The translations under genes and the position numbers were made by a program. From Zopfochytrium polystomum (Eukaryota > Chytridiomycota > Chytridiomycetes > Chytridiales > Chytridiaceae): a stretch of 14,758 nucleotides of DNA. Below the pieces are notes generated by a model, which saw nothing but the letters and a program-made list of their open reading frames with translations, was not told where the DNA came from and made no database searches. Where the stretch lies: the NCBI GenBank assembly GCA_025765615.1, contig JAIVFJ010000687.1:1-14758 (forward strand), read 5' to 3'. Of the stretch, positions 1 to 8,435 are shown in pieces (within the stretch, counting starts at the first letter, position 1; every line of letters begins with the position of its first letter).

Positions 1-244
1 GACGATTGAACGAGTTGTATGTTTGCCATAGAGTCGCTGTATCCCATCCAAAGAATTTGCCGATTACAAAGCATTTTCCTACTGGTTGGACGAATAGACG
101 AGCTGCTTTAAAATGATCAACGTCGTGCTGAAATCCGTTCTTGGAGATCGATTCCAAAAACTTTGCTACTTCATCGTGACCAGTTTGAACAGAATATTCA
201 AGTGTCCAAACATATCCCTGTGACCATTTCCTCTCGATCGTTCT
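1..244 (-). CDS. Partial coding exon of an unrecognised host gene running off the left edge
   Basis: On the minus strand one frame stays open from the TAG at 245-247 to the window edge, about 80 codons. It reads like real protein, with WSQGYVWTLEYSVQTGHDEV followed by AKFLES and later KCFVIGKFFGWDTATLW. It has no in-frame ATG, so it is probably an internal or 3' exon whose acceptor lies near 230-250, with the rest of the gene beyond position 1. The GHDEVAKFLES stretch resembles the second half of an ankyrin repeat, but a single partial unit is too little to name the family. Base composition matches the other host genes to the right. Function unknown. Confidence 0.5.
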
Positions 245-290
245 CTAAATCTCTCAATTATTCCAACTGAAACTCAGTGTTATAAAACCC

Positions 291-326
291 ATCTCTCTCA
301 ATCTCTCTCAATCTCTCTCAATCTCT
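291..326. repeat. 10-bp tandem repeat (atctctctca)n
   Basis: Three exact copies of atctctctca are followed by a partial copy. This is a pyrimidine-rich microsatellite in the spacer between the minus-strand exon and the plus-strand gene. It is probably neutral, though such CT tracts are common near fungal promoters. Confidence 0.85.
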
Positions 327-461
327 TGCACATTGACACTTTGTATTGAAACCGATTGATAAACCCCCTGTTACCATTTTCTTCTTCTTCATTGCCTCTC
401 AACATCTCGCGGTGGGAGGGTGATCGATCGCATCAATCAATTGGAATAGGGTGAGCCGGCA

Positions 462-660
462 TTCTGAAAGAACGACTTGTCAAGCTCGTTCTGAAAGGAC
501 GCCTTGTCACACACATTCAGAAAGAACGACTTGTCACACTCGTTTCGAAAGGTTGCCTTGACAAGCTCATTATGAAGGATGCCTTGTCAAGCTTTTTCTG
601 AAAGGAAGCTCGCAAAACATGTCACCCTCGTTCAGAAAGAACGAACCGTTCTGAAACTGT
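462..660. repeat. Degenerate 27-bp tandem minisatellite
   Basis: Successive units start at 462, 489, 516 and 543, each exactly 27 bp. A 25-bp unit follows at 570, then an expanded unit at 595 and partial units at 631 and 649. Units share the form ttctgaaagaacgacttgtc followed by a variable aagctcg-like end. Most contain cttgtcaag or the near-reverse complement cttgacaag, so each unit has a small dyad. The last part forms an inverted pair (gttcagaa / ttctgaaac). The array lies 370-570 bp upstream of the start codon at 1030. Confidence 0.85.
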
Positions 661-973
661 GCGTGTGTCTCATTATATCGTTGGTTGAGTGTCTCGTTAT
701 ATGGTATGGTATGGTTAATCAATGTATCCTGTGTCTGTTTTGATCCCATTGTGGCATTCTTTGTCTCAATTAAACAATCCAGCTTTCCCTGTCCCTTCTC
801 CTTTCAACAGCTTCATCAAATGGAGACAAATTTTTCTTCTCTGCTGTGGCCTGTCCCTTCCTCTTTCAACAGCAAATGGATGCAAAACAATCTCTGATCA
901 AGCCCCTTCCGACAGACTGCAAGTGCAGAGTAATTTTTCTTTTCCTTTTTTTATATTCTTTTATTGCATCGAC

Positions 974-981
974 TATATAAA
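974..981 (+). promoter_or_regulatory. TATA-like box of the 1030 gene
   Basis: The sequence tatataaa lies 49 bp upstream of the ATG at 1030 and just after a T-rich tract (about 935-965). This is a typical place for a core promoter of a fungal gene with a short 5' leader. Confidence 0.5.
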
Positions 982-1029
982 CCCCAACCGCCACCTGTTC
1001 AACTGCCAGTAACACCCCCCTGGCCCCCT

Positions 1030-2891
1030 ATGAACACCTTCCACGCAATCCTCCTCAGTCTGCTGGCAGCTGTCATAGCCAGCCTTCCCGTCGAAGCAGC
1101 AGGATCCGCAAACCCTTTCCTGTTGCTGTACACCATGTCCACCGATGACGTGAGAAAGTTGCCTTCAGCTGGTCGCGGCATGGAAAACGATCACAATCTT
1201 GAGGTGCGTTTAACAAACTACACCATCTTCCGCCATTCCCTCGTGTTGTTTCAAGCCCACCTCGTCCTCTCCCTCTGTGGAACAACATTTCTAACCGCCC
1301 ACCATCTTTTGCAGCTGAACGAACTCCTCAATAACTTTTTCGTTCCGCTCGTCAAGGACTGTTCTATCGTTGAAGTCCAGACTATCATGAACCACTTTAA
1401 TTCCAATTCCGATCGGAAACCCTACATACAGCAAATTATGGAGATAATCAATGACAACCTCCAGAACTCACTTGTAATCACATCGGCTGCCAATAGTCTG
1501 AAGAAAAAGCTTGTTATGGGCAATGCCCTTGACAGGCACGATGCGGGGCGAGCCGATCTACGAAAACCGGGAGTTTGGAACAAGATCAGAGTTCATCGTC
1601 CCTTAACCCGAAAGATCCGGGGCTAGAAGATCTCAAGGGAAAAAAATGGAAAGTTTGGAACACGATCAGAGATCATCGTGAAATTACTATGGGGAGATTG
1701 ATACCGGTTCTGGACGCTTCACTTGCTGGATTTAACGTTAAGTGTATAAAAGGTATGTTCCTGTCGTACCACTGATGCTTTCGCTCACTGACACACTTTT
1801 TTTCTTCTGTTGAAAAGCTGGTCTTGTGGAAAAGTTTGAAAATGCAGTATATGCAGTGACCGACAAAATTGAGGGTTGGTTGGTACACCCGAAAGAGAGG
1901 GTAAGGCAGTCTTTTCGGATTCATGATGATAATAAAAACATTGCAAACTTTCCAGAATATACCATATGCTACGTACGGCAAGGCCAAGAAGGCCTTGGAA
2001 GACTGTAAGAAAAAAATTGAAAACGCCTTGATGGACGCCGAGAATGTCGTCTGCACAAAAAATCGAGAGTGCGCAAAGTTCTTGGTGGATAGCCTGAGTG
2101 CGGAAGATTTCCCTGGGGGTTTCCGCGAGGCTGAACTGAAATCTCTGAAGGATTATGTGACAGCTCTCCGTAAAGCGGACCAGGAAGTCGCCAATAAGAT
2201 TCTCGATCAGGTCACGCTCGCCGATCCCACCCCGATAGATACTGGTCCCTTCTTCAAATTCGGTTTACGATCTTTTCCCGAAGTACGTTTCCTGAATTTT
2301 AGTCTTATTCTGTCCATAATCCTTTGTTAACTCAACATTTTCAGCTCGTTCGTGCTAAAAGAGCTGCTGATGTGAAAAGAGCTGCTGGTGGTTCCGGTTC
2401 TGCTAAGTCTTCATTCCGAAGCGGAAGTCGAGTGCAAGGATTCCGTGCAAGCTCCAAACCGAGCGGATCAAGTGGAACAGTAGGCAGCAAAGGCATTGAC
2501 TCTAAAAAAATTTTCGAACAAACAAAAGCACACCAAGGTCAGTCCCTGATTTTCTTGACTATTGGAATTAAACCTTTTTGTAACCCTTGCAGACAGAATT
2601 CTCAAAATATTAGTTGAGAAGCAGCCAAAGAAAGCCGCAACACTTCGTAAGTTGGCAAACGATGCATTAACGTCCTGGAAGCAAAACTGGAATACTTTTG
2701 TCGCGCGCTTGAATAATCTACGTCGAAGCAAATCCAAGGCATCTGTTTCGATGAAAGATCCAGTCAAACGAGTAAAGGCCGTTCCCAACGCCAAGGCAAA
2801 AGCAGCGCCTCCAAGTAGAATGACCGCTGCCAATAAGCCTGCTGTAAAGACTGGAAAGACCGCAAAGAATAGGAAGGCTCGATCAAAGTAA
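1030..2891 (+). CDS. Multi-exon gene: signal-peptide protein with a highly basic Lys/Ala-rich C-terminus
   Basis: I start at the ATG at 1030 because it opens on a clear signal peptide (MNTFHAILLSLLAAVIASLP, then VEAAGS). Supported exons are 1030-1203, 1315-about 1470/1620, an exon ending at 1752, 1818-1900, 1956-2282, 2345-2537 and 2593-2891. Introns are 1204-1314 (gtgcgt, branch ctaac), 1753-1817 (gtatgt, ctgac), 1901-1955 (gtaagg), 2283-2344 (gtacgt) and 2538-2592 (gtcagt). All of these join in phase. Between about 1470 and 1630 the frame must change by two; an intron from gtaatc at 1474 to cag at 1535 fits in phase but has a weak donor. The middle exons are helical (KAKKALEDCKKKIENAL). The end is Lys/Ala/Pro-rich and histone-H1-like (AKAKAAPP, KPAVKTGKTAKNRKARSK). 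Role unknown; a secreted nucleic-acid- or wall-binding protein is only a guess. Confidence 0.65.
1572..1679 (+). repeat. 28-bp imperfect direct repeat inside the 1030-2891 gene
   Basis: The segments 1572-1599 and 1652-1679 match at 26 of 28 bases. They lie 80 bp apart, so in two different reading frames. Each reads as the same peptide motif in its own frame: VWNKIRVHR in the upstream frame and VWNTIRDHR in the downstream one. Each is preceded by a DL(R/K)-type stretch. This is where the gene model changes frame. Confidence 0.8.
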
Positions 2892-2988
2892 AAAAAACAG
2901 TATTGTCAACAGTAATGGGTGCGGAGTGGAGTGGTGGGAAGTCGTGAAGGGGTTGTGAAAAAAGAAAAGAAATTTCATCGTGCCTGAC

Positions 2989-5679
2989 ATGTCAACTCAA
3001 TCGTCGATGACCCCCCGACTGTTTTGCCTTGCCGACGACGTGCTGATTACAGTCTGCCGCTTCCTGACGCTTTCTGATCTCGTAAGCCTGTCTCACTGCT
3101 GCACCCTTGCCCGATCGGTTGTCGGAGGCCGCGTCGTCAATGCATTGCTGCTTCGCCCACTTCTCCACATAACCCAAGCTTTAGCCACGGAAGCCAGCCG
3201 CCACCACTGGGACAATCGATCAGCTGAGCCTGGTCCTTTCTCATTCTCAGCGCTGGTTGCAATCCGATGCTGCATTGATTTGCGCTGCACGTTCGATATA
3301 CGGGGCTTGGACTTCGATGATGCCGTAACAGCCATAAAGTCTATCCCCACCCTATTTCCAATCGAATGTCTCGTGAGCAAGTTCGATGAACTTGGAGAAC
3401 CACTTCTTGACCATCTTGTCACAGATGCTGTGAATGCATACTGTGGGGATGGAACCGTGAAGCCGGGATTTACTATTGCACTGGTACCTTTTGACATACG
3501 ATTTGCATTCTGGAAAGACTTGATGGAGACACCAAAGACCCGTCCTGATATGTACTTGCTCACCCGCAGTTTTGACCCAGTTCAGGCTGAAGCTGCATTC
3601 AACTACTTGGAATATCGTATTCGGCTCTTTACTGAAAGCTATGATATGGTCGAGAATGAAGCAATGGAAAAAAAACAAGAAAGCTATGACAGCGATCGTG
3701 AATATTACGATAATGAGCCGGTCGAAGCGATGAAACAGAAACCATGGTTGCCATCGGTGCTGGTCGAAGCCCTTGTATCCCTTCTTCCAGCACTTGCTGC
3801 TCGCTCGATGGAAATGGTCCGGCAAGCTTGGGAACACATCTGTGTGCTTGTGTTTACTGCCAAAGCATCATTTCCGTACGCTCATATCGTTCCTGATTGT
3901 GTGTCTGCCAGTTCTGATTGGATTGTATTTTGGAAACAGTTTGTGATCCATTTCCTTGATGGTCGTGATTTCGGTGATGCATCTCGGTTTATAGAGCACC
4001 TTCGTTCTGTTGATGTGGATGGAGTTGCTGAGGCTAAAAATGCGTTACTACAAGCATTTCAGGAACGAGAAGTGAACAAGTCAGGCATGCATGATTACCG
4101 CGCATTTATCGTCAGGCAACTGCGACTTTTGGAAGACTTTTGTTGTTCTGTAGTAAATTTGGAACACGCTCCAAAGATCATTGCTGCACTTGCAGATATC
4201 GGAAGGACCATCGGAAACTTGCAGTTTAAAGCTAAGATCTGGACATTATTGGAAAGCTGTGTGTTCGCATTGGACGACTGCCTGTATGAACTGTTGACTG
4301 CTCTTAATGGACCCCGGACTTTGCCTGGTAACGTAGATGACGACAAGATCAAGATCAAATTCCAATTAGACGTCGAGGAGCTTGTTCACTTTTACATCGA
4401 CGTGCAGCAAAAATATGGTGTCGAATTAGGCCCGTTTCCACTGGCAGTTCTTCCAATCTGTGGTAGCAAGGATTTGCATCTCACCTATATTCGTTCCACT
4501 GTTAAGCTCGAGCGTAAAGTCAATTTGACAAAACTCTGTAGTTTGTTGTCGGGTGAACGGTTCAGGACAGCTTTTGTGCTTGCGATTGACATGGTTGGGC
4601 TGGAGTTGCTGGACTGTCTGTGCCAAAACAAGTTGGAGCTTCATCGTCAGAATTTGCTTGAGCATTGCATTCCTATCCTTGTGTCACAACTGAACAAACA
4701 AAAAGGCGTTGGAAAACTGATTAGTCGTTTGGCCCCTGACATGAACGAAAGCATGTTGATTGAGATCCTCGATGCTATCCTTCTCATTCTCCCACAATAT
4801 TCTCTTGAAACTAGTATGGATCTCGACATCCATGAGTTGGGCTTTCCTGCAGTCATTGCTGCCCTTGCACAGCATGGATTTTCGGCGCGAATACAGCCTT
4901 TGGTGCAATTTTTGTACAACATTATAGCTCTTGATCGAGGGATGTATATTGGCTTTAAAATACGTGTCCTCATTTTGGAATCAGTGATACGCCATCTCAG
5001 CCCGATAAAGTTTGCGGACATGGCTTTGCTTTGGAAGAGAAGCTATGAATTCCCAGAAGTTTTTACCGAAACATTGGCTACAGCATCCGCGAAGCAGATG
5101 GCCGGCCTAATCAACACCAAATCTGCTTCTATTAGCGATGTAGAAAGGTTATTGATTGCAGCCCTTGAACATGCCCAGCAGGAATATCATCTGCGTAGTG
5201 GGATCCTTGTAATGAAAGTGGTTCGCCAGCTACACCAAAGTGTAGTCGGATCCCCAACAGTGTCTCCAAGTATAACAGGCTCTCTACTATCTCTCCTAGT
5301 TGCGTACTTGAGCCAGCCGGAAGAAATCCACGATCCAAGCTCGGTCCCAGATAAACCAGAGATTGCATCGCCAGAGCTGGACTTTGTGACACAGATGCTG
5401 GCACCAGCGTCTGGTCTTGTTTACGAGGAAGCGGTGGCATGTTGTCTGAGAGAGGTGTGGGTACAGGCAACGTTCTGCAGGAGTGCAAGGTTCGTGTATT
5501 TAACGCGATCGGAGGAAGCAGGCTTTGGGTTTCGGAGGGTCTTGTCGGGTGCGGGTGAGGTTATCGCAGCATGGAAAGATGCATTGGAGAGAAAGGAAGA
5601 ATGGTACATGGAGGTTTCATTTGGTGAGAGGGTGAAAATGCTATGTAAGAAGTATGGGCTTGTCTGGGCGAACGAATAA
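2989..5679 (+). CDS. F-box-like protein with a long helical (possibly HEAT/ARM-like) body
   Basis: This is a single uninterrupted 896-codon frame. The open frame extends back to a GTG at 2980, but the first ATG is at 2989 (MSTQSSMTPRLF). Residues about 10-45 (LADDVLITVCRFLTLSDLVS, then LSHCCTLAR) match the F-box pattern, the part that binds Skp1 in SCF ubiquitin ligases. The remaining ~840 residues are rich in amphipathic helices with leucine-spaced blocks and no visible WD40 or leucine-rich repeat signature. An alpha-solenoid substrate-recruiting body is therefore likely but inferred. A charged, Tyr/Asp-rich insert lies near residues 225-250. It follows the preceding gene by under 100 bp on the same strand. 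The substrate is unknown. Confidence 0.75.
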   Translation: MSTQSSMTPRLFCLADDVLITVCRFLTLSDLVSLSHCCTLARSVVGGRVVNALLLRPLLHITQALATEASRHHWDNRSAEPGPFSFSALVAIRCCIDLRCTFDIRGLDFDDAVTAIKSIPTLFPIECLVSKFDELGEPLLDHLVTDAVNAYCGDGTVKPGFTIALVPFDIRFAFWKDLMETPKTRPDMYLLTRSFDPVQAEAAFNYLEYRIRLFTESYDMVENEAMEKKQESYDSDREYYDNEPVEAMKQKPWLPSVLVEALVSLLPALAARSMEMVRQAWEHICVLVFTAKASFPYAHIVPDCVSASSDWIVFWKQFVIHFLDGRDFGDASRFIEHLRSVDVDGVAEAKNALLQAFQEREVNKSGMHDYRAFIVRQLRLLEDFCCSVVNLEHAPKIIAALADIGRTIGNLQFKAKIWTLLESCVFALDDCLYELLTALNGPRTLPGNVDDDKIKIKFQLDVEELVHFYIDVQQKYGVELGPFPLAVLPICGSKDLHLTYIRSTVKLERKVNLTKLCSLLSGERFRTAFVLAIDMVGLELLDCLCQNKLELHRQNLLEHCIPILVSQLNKQKGVGKLISRLAPDMNESMLIEILDAILLILPQYSLETSMDLDIHELGFPAVIAALAQHGFSARIQPLVQFLYNIIALDRGMYIGFKIRVLILESVIRHLSPIKFADMALLWKRSYEFPEVFTETLATASAKQMAGLINTKSASISDVERLLIAALEHAQQEYHLRSGILVMKVVRQLHQSVVGSPTVSPSITGSLLSLLVAYLSQPEEIHDPSSVPDKPEIASPELDFVTQMLAPASGLVYEEAVACCLREVWVQATFCRSARFVYLTRSEEAGFGFRRVLSGAGEVIAAWKDALERKEEWYMEVSFGERVKMLCKKYGLVWANE

Positions 5680-6080
5680 AAGTACGACTTGTCAACGAAA
5701 TGTGTTCAGGTGTTTTGCGATAATCTTTAATTACTGGTGTATCCCGCCCATTCCGGACACACAACAACTAACATATTCAATCACATAATGTCATAAGACG
5801 CTACTTTTATTGAACATCTTGTTCACTTACTCCACTCACCTACTTCACTTCTTTCCTTTATTTCTTCACTTTACATTACTTCACATATTCTTTGAATTTT
5901 TTTGGATTTTTTTTCTTATCTTATTCTTTAGCATTCCCCCACACTATATGATGCCACTCGATCAGCACTGACATATTCAATTGTATTTCGTCTTTTGACT
6001 TGACCTTTATTGCACATTTCGCACCACCTTTCTCTCCAAAACATGTTTTTGTTCATCTCCACGCCCATTCCGGACAACAC
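5680..6080. other. Host 3' flank with short direct repeats; junction to the AT-rich segment
   Basis: No gene is visible. A 15-bp exact direct repeat (cgcccattccggaca) sits at 5745-5759 and 6062-6076. Within the interval, acatattcaat occurs at about 5771 and 5970, each followed about 33 bp later by (c)ctttattg and acat. This suggests an old ~200-bp duplication. A T-rich, cttcact-rich stretch (5815-5930) lies between. Composition changes to strongly AT-rich at the right border. Confidence 0.5.
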
Positions 6081-6476
6081 CTACACAATTTTTAATCTAG
6101 TTTCATTAAACCAATACGCCAAATGATAGTATTCTAAAGTGTCTTCATTTATTATTAGTCCACTTAGTATAGCTCGTCCATGTGAAATTGGTAACCATAC
6201 TTTAATATATGTTTGTCCATTCATTTTGGTACATACATGCTCATTTTTTCTAAAAATTTTTATTTCACTTTCCACTTTACTTTTTCTGAATGTGTATCCT
6301 GTCATTTTTTCAAATTCTATTTTTTCATCAATCGTTCCTGAGATATCTTTTATTGATATGTATCTCATGATTTCACTTATTATTTCTGTTGGTAACTTCG
6401 TCATACCTTTTCTTATTATCTGTTCTGTCATACACTTTTTCAGTTTATTTACTGCATAATTTACACAATAGAACAT
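6081..6476 (-). CDS. Small F-box-like protein, virus-like
   Basis: A 131-codon frame begins at the ATG at 6474-6476. A later start at the MTEQIIRKG methionine (residue 16) is also possible and would put the F-box-like motif near the N-terminus. The motif is LPTEIISEIMRYISIKD (about residues 28-44), the compact form common in giant-virus F-box and ankyrin proteins. The rest (KVWLPISHGRAILSGLIINE, then EYYHLAYWFNETRLKIV) is unrecognised. It is divergent from the ankyrin-like gene at 6623, with a ~146-bp shared promoter region. It is AT-rich, unlike the host genes to the left. It could hijack a host SCF ligase if expressed, which is inference from the motif alone. Confidence 0.55.
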   Translation of the reverse strand: MFYCVNYAVNKLKKCMTEQIIRKGMTKLPTEIISEIMRYISIKDISGTIDEKIEFEKMTGYTFRKSKVESEIKIFRKNEHVCTKMNGQTYIKVWLPISHGRAILSGLIINEDTLEYYHLAYWFNETRLKIV

Positions 6477-6534
6477 CTTTTATTACTTCGTTTTACTACA
6501 CAACTATCACTTTATGAAAATTTGAGCTAAAATG

Positions 6535-6564
6535 TTCTAGAATAATTTTAATAGTATTCTAGAA
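6535..6564. promoter_or_regulatory. Paired TTCTAGAA palindromes in the divergent promoter
   Basis: The 8-bp palindrome ttctagaa occurs at 6535-6542 and again at 6557-6564. The 22-bp spacing puts both on the same face of the helix (about two turns). TTCnnGAA is also the core of a eukaryotic heat-shock element. They lie between two divergent starts (6476 and 6623), so they could be operator sites for both. Function is inferred. Confidence 0.4.
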
Positions 6565-6600
6565 GTGCTTATAAGAAGTCACATACTCATATATTGAAAA

Positions 6601-6608
6601 AAAATTGA
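6601..6608 (+). promoter_or_regulatory. AAAATTGA, identical to the mimivirus early-promoter octamer
   Basis: The exact octamer AAAATTGA, conserved in early promoters of mimivirus-group viruses, lies within an A-rich run. It ends 14 bp before the ATG at 6623. That is closer than the usual several tens of bases, so it may be coincidental in AT-rich DNA or may imply a later functional start. Confidence 0.3.
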
Positions 6609-6622
6609 ACTACCTTTTATTA

Positions 6623-7480
6623 ATGTTTCCAGTGGAAATATGGTTTATGATTGGAATTTACTATGGAAAACCTTATGGTATTGCCATAACCAAACATTTA
6701 AAAGAATTACTTAACACAAATTACTTAAAAGTACAATTGTTACTTCACAATTTCAACGAAAAGGCTATCTATTATGGATCATTCAAGGAGGGGTATATTG
6801 ACGATGATAGTATTCAATTAATTATTCAAAAGTCACCAACCAAAAGTAACTATTCAGATTCAATTCGACATTTGCTGAAATACTCTTCAAATTCTGTTTT
6901 GCTTAAACAGTACTTGACACGACGATCATTTAGGTATTATGAGATAGGGGAACCTCGATCATATGAATATTACAAATTTATCAAGTTTGAAGTTTCTCTT
7001 GCGATTGCGTCTAATTTTCGTGAAATGTCAAGAACATATTTGCTTCACAATAAATTCCTTGACTATATATTGCACTCAGACATAGTTGTGGAAGAATGTA
7101 TAAAGCAAAACAAGCTCGATACATTGATATTTGTGTTTGAAAATGGAGCCTCACCATTTGGCCAAGGATGTTCTTTAATTCGAGAGTTATATGGCAGTAT
7201 ATCGTCGATGGATATACTATACTGTATTCGAAAATACATGATGAAAACAGATTCGATTGAAAATCATATTAAACGTTATGATAGCACCATTTCCGTTGAC
7301 GTCTTAACTATGACTTTTCATTCATTAGTTCTATGTTGTTCTAATAAAGATGGCCTTGGATACCATTCACCACACGCTGAATTTTGGTATGATTTTGGGA
7401 TGGAGCTTTATGAATACGATAAACTCAACAATTTGTTTTTTAATTTCATTCTCGCGGAGTGTGTAGAAGAAATCCATTAA
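6623..7480 (+). CDS. Ankyrin-like / F-box-like protein of giant-virus type
   Basis: The frame is open from a TTG at 6605, but the first ATG is at 6623, giving 285 residues. It begins MFPVEIWFMIGIYYG, which resembles the short F-box-like N-terminus of mimivirus ankyrin proteins. Further in, DTLIFVFENGASPFGQGCS has the shape of a degenerate ankyrin unit (loop NGA), followed by MDILYCIRKYM. Regular ankyrin repeats are not obvious, so the family call is tentative. It is AT-rich and intronless. It converges on the host-like exon whose stop codon lies only 2 bp past this gene's TAA. I see no break, so it may still be translatable. Confidence 0.5.
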   Translation: MFPVEIWFMIGIYYGKPYGIAITKHLKELLNTNYLKVQLLLHNFNEKAIYYGSFKEGYIDDDSIQLIIQKSPTKSNYSDSIRHLLKYSSNSVLLKQYLTRRSFRYYEIGEPRSYEYYKFIKFEVSLAIASNFREMSRTYLLHNKFLDYILHSDIVVEECIKQNKLDTLIFVFENGASPFGQGCSLIRELYGSISSMDILYCIRKYMMKTDSIENHIKRYDSTISVDVLTMTFHSLVLCCSNKDGLGYHSPHAEFWYDFGMELYEYDKLNNLFFNFILAECVEEIH

Positions 7481-7481
7481 A

Positions 7482-7795
7482 TTACGAAGAGAACCTCCGT
7501 TTCTTCGAAATGTATCGTTCGTTCGTGACTTCGTGTGTTTCAGGTCCCACAGTTGTATCGTCGTAGTTCAACGTAAATTGACAGCGGGTAGGATCAACAT
7601 TTTCCGCCTGCTTTATCCAATCTAATACAGCTTCCTCGGTTTGGAGAGAGGCCGGATCCGTGGATCCTACAGCGATCCAATCATGGTCTCAAAAAATGTT
7701 AATGATTGCAGCAAATAGTGAGACTTACTGGTGAACCCGTCATCTTTATGCTTTTTTCTTCCTTCAAAATCGTCGTGAACAGATCCGATCCACTT
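7482..7795 (-). CDS. Host-like gene fragment, 3' exon(s), unrecognised
   Basis: On the minus strand a frame reads DPASLQTEEAVLDWIKQAEN, continues through FTLNYDDTTVGPETHEV to KKRRFSS and stops at 7482-7484. An upstream exon (about 7729-7795, VHDDFEGRKKHKDDGFT) joins it in phase through a gtaagt donor at 7728-7723. Two acceptors, 21 bp apart, both keep the frame: one after gag, giving an exon end at 7687, and one after tag, giving an exon end at 7666. The 5' part of the gene is not resolved. A short upstream frame beginning MLSSNAIALIATVVAEKKKD (ATG near 7991) could be its first exon, but I cannot connect it. Composition is richer in GC than the flanking virus-like genes, and it has a fungal-type intron, so it is host-like. 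Confidence 0.45.
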
Positions 7796-8094
7796 TCATA
7801 CGATCAAAAGCTATCTTACATTAAACAACGTTTGCAAAAAAAAACATACATATCCGCCATGAGTAGTGAAATTCCACTCTTTTTTTATGGCAGAGCAGAC
7901 GGCAGAACACTCCGATCGCAGTGTAGGGTTAATCTTTTTTTTTTTCTGCAACGACGGTGGCGATCAGTGCGATCGCATTGCTGCTCAGCATTTTAAAAGT
8001 CGTTCGTTTTCCTTTCTCTTTTAACTGACATGTCACATTCTTACGACAAAATTATCACGTGACTTACTACTTCTTTTTACCACACATCACAAAT
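7796..8094. promoter_or_regulatory. Host-like spacer, possible promoter of the minus-strand fragment
   Basis: No complete gene is visible. The segment contains T-tracts (7930-7945), several gatcgc/cgatcg words around 7913-7977, and an 8-bp palindrome tcacgtga (about 8055-8062), the E-box/CACGTG type bound by bHLH factors. The order, read on the minus strand, is CACGTG, then the MLSSNAIAL frame, then the exons at 7795-7482. This would suit a promoter and first exon, but the link is inferred. Confidence 0.3.
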
Positions 8095-8434
8095 TTAATC
8101 TTGTTTCTCTTTTCCTTTCCCTTTTCCTTTTCTGTTGTCTCTTTCTCTTTCTTTTCCTTTACTTGACGACGACGCAACTGCTGATTCTCTTTCCACGTCT
8201 TTTCGAATTGCTTCCATCAAATCTTCCATTTCTTCTGTATTTTCTTCCGTATTTTCTTGTGTTTCTATTACATCAGACTCCACATCCATTTCAGGTGCCT
8301 TTCTTTTCTTATCTTTCTTGAAATATCTTTTGACATTTTTTATCAATCTTGGGGTTCCATCCTCTGTAAAGGCTGTCTCTATGGTTGTTATCCATTTCTT
8401 GTTTTTCGACAAACCACTTCTTAACTTGAGCTTT
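8095..8434 (-). pseudogene. C-terminal segment of the KOW-block protein (in a shifted frame)
   Basis: This minus-strand frame runs from the ATG within atga (about 8434) to the stop near 8095. The ATG overlaps the stop of the previous frame, and the frame could extend a few codons further to a TTG at about 8451. Its product is basic at first (KKLKLRSGLSKNKKWITT), then strongly acidic (MDVESDVIETQENTEENTEE), then a Lys/Arg/Gly-rich tail (KGKGKGKEKQD). No family is recognised. The join to the preceding frame sits on an A6 run and would need a -1 shift or reinitiation at ATGA. The composition continues the upstream protein, so I treat it as the tail of the same ancestral gene. Confidence 0.5.
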
Positions 8435-8435
8435 T

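Larger units (their letters stand above)
245..973. other. Host intergenic spacer, no gene seen
   Basis: This 730-bp stretch carries the two tandem repeats listed separately. The two small plus-strand frames between 685 and 1012 overlap each other, look like shadows and have no protein-like features. The segment ends at the TATA-like box of the next gene. Confidence 0.6.

Noticed and set aside
685..1012. Two small plus-strand frames (70 and 96 codons)
   Set aside because: They overlap each other in different frames, are Phe/Ser/Pro-rich from pyrimidine-rich promoter DNA, and run into the TATA box.
964..1029. Extended start of the 1030 gene at an upstream ATG (964)
   Set aside because: The ATG at 1030 begins a textbook signal peptide and lies a suitable distance after the TATA-like box, which overlaps the proposed extension.
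2980..2988. GTG start for the F-box gene
   Set aside because: A eukaryotic gene would use the ATG at 2989; the F-box motif follows either way.
7706..7996. 96-codon plus-strand frame
   Set aside because: Poly-Phe/Arg composition arises from T-tracts, and it is opposite the better-supported minus-strand exons.
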